Assembly (NCBI GenBank): GCA_964621785.1
Contig: CAZUPD010000001.1
Location: 191,420-255,419 of the forward strand
From: JACKDW01 sp964621785
GTDB lineage: Bacteria; Myxococcota_A; Polyangia; Nannocystales; Nannocystaceae
Length of the DNA: 64,000 bases
Direction: 5' to 3'
The stretch's first letter is position 1. Every line of letters begins with the position of its first letter. The position numbers and the translations under genes were made by a program. Positions 19,025-28,089 of the stretch are shown one piece after another. The notes below the pieces were generated by a model. It was not told where the DNA came from, searched no databases, and saw only the letters and a program-made list of their open reading frames with translations.

Positions 19025-20998
19025 TCACAACCGCGGGCCCGGCACGCGCCGATCCCCGTCGCGCCGCGTGATCTGCAGACGGTCAAAGTGCTCCATCAGC
19101 GGGACGGCAAACTTGCGGGACAGACCTGTGAGCGACTTGAACGCCTGCATGTCGAGCATTTGATGTCGTTGCAAGTATTCCCGCACCTCGGCGAGCAAAC
19201 GCTCGTGATGTTCGCTGGCCATCGACATCTCCCGCGAAATACGAGTCAATCCTCCTTTGCGTTGCAATACCGCGATCGCCTCGAACACCTCGCGTTCACT
19301 GCGACCTGTCTCCGTCGTCAGCTCACGGGTCGTCGGCGGTTGCGTGCCGCGGCTGACAAAAATATCTAAAATGGCCTGAATCCACCCGGGGAAGCTATCG
19401 GTTTGGGGTCCTCGGCCCGGTCGTGCGAGAGTGCCTTTGTCGTCGTCGGCCGCCTGGAGTTGATCTTGCTCGAGCGCGTAGTCGATTGCGGCTGTGACCA
19501 CCTCGGGCACCGCTCGACCGGTGAGTTGTTGCTCGAGAACCGCCCGGGGCATCCCGGGTTTGGTCGGATGTTGTGTGTGAAATGCGTCGACTTTTTGGCA
19601 GGCTCGGACCGCCAACGGTGCAAGGGCAACGCGTGTGACCAGTAATCGCCCCTGGGAGAGTTGTAGATACTTGTTTTTCCGGAGCAGCGAAGGTTCGAGC
19701 ACCATCCCCACACGTGCTTCGAGCTCGTGGCGTTCGATGCCGCGGACTCCTGCGTCGTCGATGAGAGCGTGGATGCGCTCGTCGGGGTCACGCGTTTGCA
19801 ATGCGGCCGAGAGTTGCTGCCACCGGGTCCGCTGACCTCGGCCCGATCCCGGTTGTGGATCGACAACTGTCCCACCTCCGACTGTGCAGCCAGCATCGGC
19901 GAGCTGGTGGTCACCACCGCGGGGGTCGTTGAAGCTGCGCAGGATGACGCGTTGTCCGACCCAGGTCGGCAACGCATGCGACAACTTCAGACGCACGACA
20001 CCGGCCTGTCCCGGCGGCAATTGGCCGTCGGCCGTCAGCGGGTCGAGGGTGGCGGTGCAGTGGGCTGTCCCGGCGCACAGCTGAAGCGTCGTGCCAAATT
20101 CCCACGGCTTGGGTTGGTGGGGCAGGTGCTCGATCAGTGCGTGTACAAACAGTGAGCGGACCACCCGATGGCCGCAGGTGATGACATCGCCGCGGTGGAC
20201 GTCGGACAGCGCGAGGCCTCCGAGATTGAGGGCGGTACGGGTACCGGCGCGAGCGAGTTGCTGATCGTCGTTGCGGACCTGCATCGCGCGCACGCGCAAC
20301 GGGACATCGGGACGCCGCGGTCCTGCACACACGAGTCGGAGGTCAGTGAGGTTGCGGGCGTTGAGCTGACCTGTAAGCAAGGTTCCAGTCACAACCGTAC
20401 CGTGGCCTTTCATGGCGAAGGCGCGGTCGATCGGGAGAATCGGGCGATCGACACCGCCACGGCTCGGCACCGCAGCAGCGAGTTTTCGCAGCGCGCGGGT
20501 GAGGTCGTCGATGCCGTCACCCGTGACGGCACTACAGGGAACAATCGGTGCATCTGCAAACGGTGTTGGGTCCAGGGTCTCGCGGATGTCCTCACAGGCG
20601 AGTTCAACCGCTTCGGCATCGCCATCGAGCCGGTCGATCATCGTCACGGCAACGACACAGGTTTGGATACCCAGCAATGTACAAATGTGGAGGTGTTCGC
20701 GTGTCTGTGGCATTACGCCGTCGACCGCTGACACCGCCAGCAAGACCACGTCGATTCCGCTGGCGCCGGCGACCATTGTGCGAACAAACCCCTCGTGGCC
20801 GGGGACATCGACGATACTCGCCGACAGTCCGCGTCCGAGGTCGAGGGGTGCAAACCCGAGTTCGATGGTGATGCCCCGGCGTTTTTCCTCGCTGAGTCTG
20901 TCGGTATCGATTCCCGTGAGGGCGTGGACGAGGGTCGTCTTCCCGTGGTCGATATGACCGGCGGTACCCAGCACGATGCAACGCGGAGCTTTGGCCAT
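19025..20998 (-). CDS. selB: Selenocysteine-specific elongation factor
   Basis: A 657-residue GTPase that carries Sec-tRNA(Sec) to the ribosome at recoded UGA codons. The N-terminal GTPase has G1 GTAGHIDHGKTTL, switch region RGITIELGFA, and G3 DVPGHEGF; beta-barrel EF-Tu-like domains follow. The C-terminal third is made of winged-helix repeats (for example RHQMLDMQAFKSLTGLSRKFAVPLMEHF) that bind the SECIS element in the mRNA. ATG 20998 begins MAKAPRCIVLGTAGHIDHG; the frame runs to 21085 but that part overlaps selD and lacks homology. The start is only 37 bases from the divergent selD start. A TGYANNTRCA copy is at 20549. Confidence 0.95.
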   Translation of the reverse strand: MAKAPRCIVLGTAGHIDHGKTTLVHALTGIDTDRLSEEKRRGITIELGFAPLDLGRGLSASIVDVPGHEGFVRTMVAGASGIDVVLLAVSAVDGVMPQTREHLHICTLLGIQTCVVAVTMIDRLDGDAEAVELACEDIRETLDPTPFADAPIVPCSAVTGDGIDDLTRALRKLAAAVPSRGGVDRPILPIDRAFAMKGHGTVVTGTLLTGQLNARNLTDLRLVCAGPRRPDVPLRVRAMQVRNDDQQLARAGTRTALNLGGLALSDVHRGDVITCGHRVVRSLFVHALIEHLPHQPKPWEFGTTLQLCAGTAHCTATLDPLTADGQLPPGQAGVVRLKLSHALPTWVGQRVILRSFNDPRGGDHQLADAGCTVGGGTVVDPQPGSGRGQRTRWQQLSAALQTRDPDERIHALIDDAGVRGIERHELEARVGMVLEPSLLRKNKYLQLSQGRLLVTRVALAPLAVRACQKVDAFHTQHPTKPGMPRAVLEQQLTGRAVPEVVTAAIDYALEQDQLQAADDDKGTLARPGRGPQTDSFPGWIQAILDIFVSRGTQPPTTRELTTETGRSEREVFEAIAVLQRKGGLTRISREMSMASEHHERLLAEVREYLQRHQMLDMQAFKSLTGLSRKFAVPLMEHFDRLQITRRDGDRRVPGPRL

Positions 20999-21035
20999 GG
21001 ACGCGGTCACCATACCACCGTTACTCTGCCGCCCG

Positions 21036-22148
21036 ATGGACGACACAAACCCGACGCAACCCGTGCGCCTGACCCAACTTGTCACGGGAGGTGGTTGAGC
21101 CGCAAAGCTGCGGCATGGCGACCTAGTTCAGGTGCTCGACCGGGGGCTCCCACCCGTCGACATTCCGGGAGCACATCACGGGATTGTCGTGGGCCCACAG
21201 CTGCGCGACGACGCAGCCGTCGTGCGTCCAATCGGCGCGGGGCGTGGACTGGTCCTCACCTGCGATGTCATCACGCCACTGGTCGACGATCCACACACGT
21301 TTGGCAGGATCGCGGCGACCAACGCCCTCTCGGACGTCTACGCCATGGGTGGTGTGCCCCGCTACGCCCTCAATCTAGCTTTCTTCCCCGATAAAAAATT
21401 GCCGCTACAAGTATTTGAGCAGGTGCTCGCGGGGGCAGGGGAGGCCTGTGCCGAGGCTGGGGTTGCGGTGGTCGGGGGCCACAGCGTGCGCGACGAGGAA
21501 ATCAAATTCGGACTGTCGGTGACCGGAGAGGTTGACCTGCAAAAAATTTGGTCCAACCGTGCAGCGCAGCCTGGCCAGGTACTTGTATTGACAAAGGCTG
21601 TTGGGACCGGTTTGGTCGCAGGGGCTCGCAAGCGCCACGCGGCCGGTGACATTCCCGAAATCGTAAGTGAGGACGACCTCGCGGTTGCAATTACAAGTAT
21701 GACGACGCTCAACGAGGCCGCCCGCAACATCGGGAGCCGCCACGGTGTGACCGCTGCCACCGATATCACAGGATTTGGCCTCCTCGGGCATTTGGGAAAT
21801 ATTGTCGCAGGTTCGCAGGTACGGGCCCTGATCTCCCTGCGCAGGGTCCCGACACTCCCCGGGGCCATGGGGGCAGCGCGTCACGGGGTCATCCCAGGGG
21901 GGACCCGAGCGAATCTCGAATATGTCCAAAAGACCGGAGTGGTCGAGGTCGAAGATTCTGTTTCAGAGGCCAGGTTGTGGGTCGCAGCCGATGCCCAGAC
22001 CAGCGGCGGTCTGCTCCTGTGTGTGGATGCAGATGCATGTGATTCGCTGGTCGCCGAGCTGCAAGCGCAGGGACAGGTCGCAGCGGCGATCGGGACGCTC
22101 GAGGCAGCTGCAGACAAACGTCCGGGCGTGATTGTGGTTGCGCGCTAG
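21036..22148 (+). CDS. selD: Selenide, water dikinase containing selenocysteine (in-frame TGA)
   Basis: A 370-residue enzyme making selenophosphate from selenide and ATP. The conserved SelD N-terminus VRLTQLVTGGG-U-AAK is encoded only if the TGA at 21096-21098 is read as selenocysteine (residue 21). It aligns exactly with the catalytic Cys17 of E. coli SelD (LTQYSHGAGCGCK), and the partner Lys is K24. A tool that stops at TGA would start the gene at GTG 21132 and lose the active site. Downstream are RDDAAVV, FGRIAATNALSDVYAMGG, VVGGHSV, TGFGLLGH and ADAQTSGGLLL. ATG 21036 is 37 bases from the divergent selB start. The stop overlaps the convergent permease stop by two bases. Two TGYANNTRCA copies lie inside (21686, 22028). 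Confidence 0.92.
21099..21114 (+). other. Hairpin directly after the selD UGA (possible SECIS part)
   Basis: GCCGCA (21099-21104) pairs perfectly with TGCGGC (21109-21114) around AAGC, immediately 3' of the recoded UGA. Known bacterial SECIS elements usually place the SelB-binding loop some 15-25 bases after UGA; a weaker ACCT/AGGT hairpin lies further on, at about 21121-21133. Which of them SelB recognises cannot be decided here. Confidence 0.4.
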
Positions 22149-23134
22149 TGGTGTTCGCCCCGCCGCTGGAACAGTACAGCACCGACGAGGATCACACCCG
22201 TCGCCATCAATCGGCTGGCCTCTGGGACCGCATTGAGGCTTAGAATTTTCTGTAACCAACCGATTGTCAGCACCCCGAGCATCGTGAGGCCCACGCCTCC
22301 GCGGCCGCCCATGAGGCTCGTACCGCCGATCACCACCATCGCGATTGCGTCGAGCTCGTAGCCCATCGCCGTGTCTGGGTCGCCCTGGGTTTCCTGTGCG
22401 GCTTGGCAGATCCCGGCAATTGCGGCACACAGGGCGCAGTAGGCGTAGGCGGCCAGGAGTGTACGGCCGACTGGGACCCCGGCGAGGCGGGCGGCCTCCG
22501 GGTTGCCTCCGACCGCGTAGATGTGGCGGCCGAGGCGGGTGCGCCTCAGCAGGACCCAGGTAAAAAATGCACATGCAATCATGATGACGGTCACCACCGC
22601 CAGTTGATCGCCCACGACCCGCGCGTCGAGCCAGGGGAGTAGCTGTTTCGCGTCCCCAGACGAGAGGCCGGCGGCGTAGGCCGTAACTTTTTGGCCACCC
22701 GAAATTTGTTTGGCGAGGCCGCGTGCCAGCACCATCAGGGCGAGTGTGACGACAAACGGTTGGACGCGGAATCTGGCGATGAGCGCCCCACTTACCGCTC
22801 CGAGGGAGGTGCCAAAGGCGAGGACAAGGAGGATGGCGAGGGACGGGTCGACGCCGTGGAAGATGATGAGTTTGGCGACCGCGACGGCACACACCGCGAC
22901 GATGCTGCCGACCGCAAGGTCGATGCCGGCGGTCAAAATCACAGGGGTCATGCCACAGGCCAAAAGGCCATAGACCGCGACTTGGCGCAGCATATCGCGG
23001 TGTGTGGGCCAGCGAAAAAAGGCCCCGTCGGCGGAGAAACACATGCCGAGGACGAGAACGAGGCACACCGCCATGAGGGCGCGGGCGGTGGGTTTTCGCA
23101 GGGCGGTGGCGAGTGTACCCCGGTCTCCAGTCAC
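22145..23134 (-). CDS. Sugar ABC transporter permease, RbsC family
   Basis: A 329-residue inner-membrane permease with 8-10 hydrophobic segments, typical of ribose/xylose/galactose (CUT2) ABC importers. It contains the family motif GGNPEAARLAGVPV (EAA-like loop, residues ~215-228) and the GIDLAVGSI segment in the first third. It overlaps the start of the ATPase gene by four bases (ATGA-type), so both are translated from one mRNA. No substrate-binding protein gene is present here. Its stop codon overlaps that of convergent selD. The copy TGCACATGCA is at 22568. The sugar transported is not determined. Confidence 0.88.
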   Translation of the reverse strand: MTGDRGTLATALRKPTARALMAVCLVLVLGMCFSADGAFFRWPTHRDMLRQVAVYGLLACGMTPVILTAGIDLAVGSIVAVCAVAVAKLIIFHGVDPSLAILLVLAFGTSLGAVSGALIARFRVQPFVVTLALMVLARGLAKQISGGQKVTAYAAGLSSGDAKQLLPWLDARVVGDQLAVVTVIMIACAFFTWVLLRRTRLGRHIYAVGGNPEAARLAGVPVGRTLLAAYAYCALCAAIAGICQAAQETQGDPDTAMGYELDAIAMVVIGGTSLMGGRGGVGLTMLGVLTIGWLQKILSLNAVPEASRLMATGVILVGAVLFQRRGEHH

Positions 23135-24384
23135 GAAACCTCCTGTTGCGTGTCGCCCAAGGTTGCGGCCACGAGTTTCGGTAGGTCGTAGGGCGGAGTA
23201 AATGTAGCTACAAACAGGCCGCGGTGGACGACTGCGATCCGGTGGCAGTGATCGGTCAATTCAGACAGTTCGGTGGCCGTCCACAGCACGCAATTGCCCT
23301 GTTGAGCATGGCTGCGGATCAGGGCGACGAGGTCGCGTTTGGCCCCGAGGTCGACACCGCGGGTCGGATCGTCGAGGAGCAACAGATCCGGCTGTGCCAA
23401 CAGACAGCGGGCGAGGTAGACTTTTTGTTGGTTGCCTCCCGACAGCTTGGTCACGGGCGCATCGAGGTCCGCAGCGACGATTTTGGCCTGCTCGAGCACG
23501 ATTGTCGCTTCGGCACGAGAGCGTTGCTGATGCACCCACCCGAGGGTGCTGTGACGATCCAGTGCCGACAAAAGGGCGTTGTCGATCGCGCCGAGTGTGC
23601 CGACCAACCCGGAAGCTTTGCGGTCGCAGGTCAGCAACACAACACCGTTTCGTTTCGCGTGCCCGGGGTTTTTCAGTTTCAGGAGCTGACCGGAAGATTC
23701 AAGTGTATACGCATTTTTTTGCGAAGGATCGCCGACGAGGCCGTGTAGTATCTTGCGGATCCCAGAACCCTGCAAACCGGCGAGGCCGACGATCTCCCCG
23801 GGGTAGATGTCGAGGACATGTTTGTTCAAACCTGTCGGGTCTCGCCCGTGAATGACGAACCGCGGCCGGTCAGTTTGGCTGCGATTTGTGTCAGGTTCGA
23901 GGTTCGCGGACGGCGTCGGGACCATGGCCGTGAGGATGTGCCGACGGATGTCCGTTTGGTCTGCTTCCCGCCGATTGGCGGTCGTCCATACAATTTCGCC
24001 GTCGCGCATCACGGAGATCCGGTCGCCGAGGGTCAACATTTCGTCGAGTTTGTGGGAGATCAGTAAAACGGCGCAGTCGCGGGCGCGGAGGTTTTTTATT
24101 TGTTGATACAAGTTTGAGGCCTCCGCGTGGGGGAGGGCACTGGTCGGCTCGTCGAGGAGGAACACCCGGGCGGTATCCATCAATCCGCGCACCAGTTCGA
24201 CCAATTGGTGCTGCGAAAGTGGGAGATGTTCGACGGGGGTGTCGAGGTCGAGATCGAGTCCGACGGCTGCAAGGTGCTTGTGTGCGAGCGCGGCCGCGGA
24301 GTTTTTCGCTGCCGATCCACACCACCACGGCTCGCGCCCGAGCATCAAGTTGTCGAGGACAGAAAGGTTCTTGAGCAGCGAGAG
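23131..24384 (-). pseudogene. Sugar ABC transporter ATPase (RbsA type), 5'-truncated
   Basis: Reads as an RbsA/CUT2 double ATPase but lacks about the first 90 residues, including the Walker A of domain 1. Homology begins abruptly with LSLLKNLSVLDNLMLGRE at 24384, preceded in frame by TGA (24391-24393). What remains: a degenerate signature PLSQHQLVELVRGL, Walker B VFLLDEPTSALP, a second domain with the usual degenerate P-loop (GLAGLQGSG), KLSGGNQQK signature and LLLDDPTRGVDLGAK. The best available start codon would be TTG 24348 or ATG 24345. Without Walker A in the active half the protein is probably non-functional. The cut point is also the point where the PfkB gene on the other strand begins mid-domain, so one deletion or an assembly join truncated both. 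Confidence 0.8.
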
Positions 24385-25865
24385 TGACGCTCAACCACCT
24401 GGCGTGGGCGAGTTTGATGGGGGCCCGCGTGGGGTTGGCCGGGCGGGCTGCGACCGATGCCGAAGCCACGGTGGTCCGCGAGGGGATGCGCTGCCACGGG
24501 ATCACGCCGCATTTGGTCGAGGATGGCAGTGCCACAGCAGTGTCGATGATCTTCGTCGATCCCCGGGGCGAGCGGGCGATCTATATGTCCCGCGGGACCA
24601 ATGCCGAAACCGATGCCACCCATCTGCGCAGGCATCATCGAGATTGGCTGCAGGCGGCGAAATATGTATCGACAGAGATTTCTCAGATCCCGCTCGACGG
24701 TGTCGTCGAAGTACTCGAGCAGGCCCGTGCCGGTGGGGCCGTGACGGTGCTGGACCTCGATATACCCAAGGCCGATGCACTTGCAAGTTTGGGAACACCC
24801 GCCCAGTTCGACCGCGCCCTGGCCCTGGCGGATATCCTCAAGCCGGCCAAGGGTGCACTCTCGGGGCTTGGGATCGACGCCGATGATGCGCTCGGGTATG
24901 CGGTCGCGCTGCGCAATCGGTTTGGCTCGACGGCGGTGGTGGTCACCGATGGCGCCCGCGGGTGTGCCCTGTCGACCGAGTCGTTCGACGGCCGGATCCC
25001 AGGACTTCCGGTCGGACTTGTGCTCGATACGACAGGTGCCGGAGATGCATTTTTAGGCGGGCTGCTCGCGGCGCGAATCCAGGGGCTGCCGTGGGACAAG
25101 GCCGCGCGGGTGGCCAACGCCTGTGGTGCGGCATGTGTCGAACACATCGGTGCCGTACCCCAGGGAGAAGTCTCGCGCAAGCGGGTATTAGAACTTGTAG
25201 GTTCAAATATTTCCGCCTCGCTGCGCGCCCCCGGCAAGGCGGGTCAGGGACATCGCCGGGGGGGCGAGGGGGTGGCGGCGAGGAGGATGTACCACACGGC
25301 CGTCCGCAGTTTGCAAGCGCTGCAACGCGATCCCCAGGTCGACGTGTTGCGGGCCGTGGCTGCGCGGATCGTCCAGGGCGAGAGCCAAGGAGGTCGTGTG
25401 CATGTCACCGGTGTGGGCAAGCCGGGGCATGTGGCGAGTTACGCCGCGTCGTTGCTCGCATCGACCGGTACCCCAGCCACCGTCCTCCACGCGACCGAAG
25501 CTAGCCACGGAAGTGCCGGACAAGTGTGTCGCGGCGATGTTGTGATCGCGATTTCGAATTCGGGGGGAACCGAGGAATTGCTGCGGGCCGTCGAGGCCGT
25601 GAAGGGCCGCGGCGCCGAGGTTGTGGCGGTCACCGGCAACGGCGAAAGTCCGCTGGCGAAACGCAGTGCATGGACGTTGCTCGCCCGCGCCGAAGAGGAG
25701 GGGGGCCCCTTGGGATTGGCCCCGCGGGCGAGTGTGCTGGTCGAACATGCTGTGCTGATGGCCCTTTCGTGTGAGCTGCAGCAGATGCGAGACCTGACGC
25801 GGTTGGAGTATCACCAACGCCATCCGTCCGGTGCCCTCGGAAAGCTTTCGGCAGACGTCGAGTAA
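24384..25865 (+). CDS. PfkB-family sugar kinase fused to a SIS isomerase domain, 5'-truncated
   Basis: A 493-residue fusion. Residues 1-275 are PfkB/ribokinase-like: homology starts in the middle of the first motif (TLNHLAWASLMGARVGLAGRA), so ~35-40 residues are missing; the second motif DTTGAGDAFLGGLLA with the catalytic Asp is intact. Residues ~300-493 are a SIS domain of the GutQ/KpsF type: GVGKPGHVASYAASLLASTGTPA, HATEASHGSAGQV, SNSGGTEELL, and HPSGALGK near the end. The likely role is phosphorylation and then aldose-ketose isomerisation of a sugar taken up by the neighbouring CUT2 transporter. In-frame TGA at 24372-24374 blocks an upstream start, leaving GTG 24384. The fusion looks genuine, the N-terminus damaged. 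A TGYANNTRCA copy is at 24776. Confidence 0.8.
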   Translation: MTLNHLAWASLMGARVGLAGRAATDAEATVVREGMRCHGITPHLVEDGSATAVSMIFVDPRGERAIYMSRGTNAETDATHLRRHHRDWLQAAKYVSTEISQIPLDGVVEVLEQARAGGAVTVLDLDIPKADALASLGTPAQFDRALALADILKPAKGALSGLGIDADDALGYAVALRNRFGSTAVVVTDGARGCALSTESFDGRIPGLPVGLVLDTTGAGDAFLGGLLAARIQGLPWDKAARVANACGAACVEHIGAVPQGEVSRKRVLELVGSNISASLRAPGKAGQGHRRGGEGVAARRMYHTAVRSLQALQRDPQVDVLRAVAARIVQGESQGGRVHVTGVGKPGHVASYAASLLASTGTPATVLHATEASHGSAGQVCRGDVVIAISNSGGTEELLRAVEAVKGRGAEVVAVTGNGESPLAKRSAWTLLARAEEEGGPLGLAPRASVLVEHAVLMALSCELQQMRDLTRLEYHQRHPSGALGKLSADVE

Positions 25866-25883
25866 CGGGTGCTCGGCCGGTGT

Positions 25884-25945
25884 GTCGATAGGACAGGTCG
25901 GTTTCACAGGTCACGGTTGTCGGTAGGTCGACAGGACAGGTCGGT
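25884..25945. repeat. Short direct repeat, two copies
   Basis: GTCGAYAGGACAGGTCGGT occurs at 25884-25902 and 25927-25945 (18 of 19 identical, period 43). It follows the kinase-SIS gene in a 240-bp non-coding stretch, which otherwise holds only the palindrome TGCATTTGCA at 26039 ahead of the next gene. Role unknown; tandem operator sites are possible. Confidence 0.6.
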
Positions 25946-26105
25946 CCGGCCGAGCCGGTTCGGGGTAGGGCGATTCCCGGCCTCGGTCCGGTCTGGCAAA
26001 ACGGTTGAATAGACAATCAAACCCCGGCGGTTCGCAATTGCATTTGCACCCGAAGCGAGTTGCAGGCGTTGACAGCCGCGGCGCTGGCCTGCTACCTCGA
26101 CTGGG

Positions 26106-26762
26106 ATGAAGCGCGAACCCGCCTCGGAGGTGGTTGAACTCCGCCGGCGCTATGGCAAAACCCCCCGGCGCCTCGACGAAGATCTGGTCAACCTCGCCCA
26201 GGGAGATCGCGGCTGTCTCGGCGATGCCATGGCCGGTGTCGGGGCACTCTCCATCATTGTGTTTGGGATCCTCGCCTATCTCTCCGGGCAGGGCTGGGGA
26301 TACATGTTGGTCGGAGGGGTATTGTTTTTAGTCGGTTACGGTCTGAGTACCTACGCGCGTGGGGTGTCGACCAAGCAGCGGACGACCGCCCTCACGTCGG
26401 GTCCGCTGGTGTTGGCGAAAGTCGTCAAAGGGCCCGAGGCACTATGGTCGGCAGATACCGTGGTCGCGCCGGCGACGGTCCTGTTTTGCAGCGATCCACA
26501 ACGGGCGTTTGACCGCGAATTATTGGCGAAGGTAGGAGAGCGTCTCCAAGCACAAGTGGGCGATCCGGGGCTCGCCAAGGTTTTGTCCAAGGACTACATC
26601 GACGGTGTATATGCAGTTCCGCAGAGTATCACCGACGGGCAGGACCAGGTCTTTGTCGCCACTGCAGTGATCAACGGACATCGCCTACCGGCCGGGCGCT
26701 TGACCGACGGGTTCGCTCCGGTGATCGTCAAGCCCGAGTTCGGGTTCGTCGAACATATTTAA
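26106..26762 (+). CDS. Membrane protein of unknown function
   Basis: A 218-residue protein with a basic N-terminus (MKREPASEVVELRRRYGKTPRRLDED), two adjacent hydrophobic helices (residues ~42-62 and ~65-85), and a C-terminal soluble domain of ~130 residues. No family was recognised. The domain contains VLAKVVKGPEALWSA and a later VFVATAVINGHRLPAGRLTDG stretch that looks like a beta-rich fold. ATG 26106 is clear and upstream sequence is non-coding. It is followed by its own hairpin terminator. A TGYANNTRCA copy is at 26606. Confidence 0.65.
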   Translation: MKREPASEVVELRRRYGKTPRRLDEDLVNLAQGDRGCLGDAMAGVGALSIIVFGILAYLSGQGWGYMLVGGVLFLVGYGLSTYARGVSTKQRTTALTSGPLVLAKVVKGPEALWSADTVVAPATVLFCSDPQRAFDRELLAKVGERLQAQVGDPGLAKVLSKDYIDGVYAVPQSITDGQDQVFVATAVINGHRLPAGRLTDGFAPVIVKPEFGFVEHI

Positions 26763-26770
26763 GAGCGATT

Positions 26771-26799
26771 TTCCAGGGCGCGTTGCTCTGGAATATTTA
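26771..26799 (+). terminator. Terminator of the membrane-protein gene
   Basis: TTCCAGGGC (26771-26779) pairs with GCTCTGGAA (26785-26793) with one G-T pair and a 5-base loop, followed by TATTTA. It begins 9 bases after the stop codon. Confidence 0.65.
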
Positions 26800-26810
26800 T
26801 GATCATACAA

Positions 26811-26842
26811 ATAAAAACCGCCGCTTCGCGGAGAAGCGGCGG
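26811..26842 (-). terminator. Strong terminator of the convergent lipoprotein gene
   Basis: Perfect 10-bp stem CCGCCGCTTC / GAAGCGGCGG (26818-26827 with 26833-26842), followed on the minus strand by TTTTTAT. It lies 25 bases beyond the lipoprotein stop codon. Confidence 0.9.
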
Positions 26843-26867
26843 AACCTCGCCTATTGAGGATCGAAGG

Positions 26868-27815
26868 TTAGTAACCGGGAGGAGGCGGTGCGTAGCGGCC
26901 GGGGAACGGATTGGCGGTGGAGCGGCGGTGGAGCTCTTCCCAGGTCGGACGCCCGCGCTCGCGGAAGAAGGCTGCTCCGATGACACCGATGTTGCGGGCT
27001 TTGCCCGTGCGGGCGCCGTAGCTCTGTTCGATGTCGCTAAAGCGGAAGGCCGCGACCGAGTTGCCGCTGGTGCGCCAACCTTCGATGACAAAGCTGGTGA
27101 ACGGGTCGACGATGTATCCCCGCTTGCCGAAGTGGGCATCTTGGCCGTCGACGACGTCGAGTCCGTCGACGCTGGCGACAACTTCGTACCGCTCGCCGGT
27201 GTGGTTTTCGATGCCGATGGCGTAGCGCTGACCGGTCTGGCCGACGGCGTAGGTTTCACCACCGACATTGGCACCCGGCATGGTGCGCCCGTACTCATCG
27301 AGCAGGGACATCCGCAACTCGCCGTGGGAGTGGCTGGCCGCCGGGGCATACGGTGTCCCGGTGCGCACTTGGGTCATGGCCGCAATCCCGTCGGCGTCGT
27401 TGTAGCGCATCGACAACATGACATCGGGATGCTGCATGTCGGCGCGTTGAAAGGCGACTTCGCGGACGCTGCTGTGGCGTTGCTCGCCGTAGGCCGTGCC
27501 GAGGCCGGCGCTCTTGCGACGCTCTTGTTGCGGAGCGTGTTGGCCGACGCTGGCTTCGCCATCGGCATCGTCGAACCGGGCGATCTCATCGGCCGGGGCA
27601 GGCTCCGGGGCCGGGGCACCTGTGGCCACGTCAGCACCACCCGCACCGTTGAACGAGCGCATCGGGGCATCTTCGGCCTCGACCGAGACGGTGGCGGGTC
27701 CGGAACCGGGTTGGACCGAGTTCGCGGCATCCTTGGACGAGCACCCTGAAAACGCGATTGAGGCGAGCAGGGCGAGGGAGAGAAAACGGAGACGACGAAG
27801 GCGGGAGCGATACAT
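26868..27815 (-). CDS. Lipoprotein of unknown function
   Basis: A 315-residue lipoprotein with a basic N-terminus, hydrophobic core and lipobox FSGC at residues ~22-25. A ~75-residue Ala/Pro/Glu-rich linker follows. The C-terminal ~190 residues form a conserved-looking domain: GLGTAYGEQRHSSVREVAFQRAD, then ...YNDADG..., GQRYAIGIENHTGERYEVVASVDGLDV, and AAFRFSDIEQSYGARTG. This ends with a Pro-rich tail. The YAIGIENHTGERYEVV stretch suggests a beta-sandwich. I do not know a named function; similar lipoproteins occur in other proteobacteria. It has its own terminator and stands alone. Confidence 0.7.
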   Translation of the reverse strand: MYRSRLRRLRFLSLALLASIAFSGCSSKDAANSVQPGSGPATVSVEAEDAPMRSFNGAGGADVATGAPAPEPAPADEIARFDDADGEASVGQHAPQQERRKSAGLGTAYGEQRHSSVREVAFQRADMQHPDVMLSMRYNDADGIAAMTQVRTGTPYAPAASHSHGELRMSLLDEYGRTMPGANVGGETYAVGQTGQRYAIGIENHTGERYEVVASVDGLDVVDGQDAHFGKRGYIVDPFTSFVIEGWRTSGNSVAAFRFSDIEQSYGARTGKARNIGVIGAAFFRERGRPTWEELHRRSTANPFPGRYAPPPPGY

Positions 27816-28089
27816 GATGACAAGTTCCTGTGGCGTTCATCCGGCGAACGCACGCCCCCGGCGAGGCCTTACACCGGGGTTGAAAAAAATGTAGGGCGCG
27901 AACTCGGTCGACGGTGGCGCTGTGGCTTTTCGGCACCAATCGGGCGAGGAGCATCAGGGTTCGAGGCGGGCACGAACACTGTCCCGAGACACGAGTCGCC
28001 ATCAGGTGAGATATCCGGGTTCACTATCCGCCAGGAGTTGCAACGGCCGGCGATCAACCGGGGGCCGTGCGTTACTCTGTCGGCGATTT

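Noticed and set aside
21132..22148. selD starting at GTG 21132
   Set aside because: This start drops the conserved active-site segment; the reading frame from ATG 21036 through TGA matches the family.
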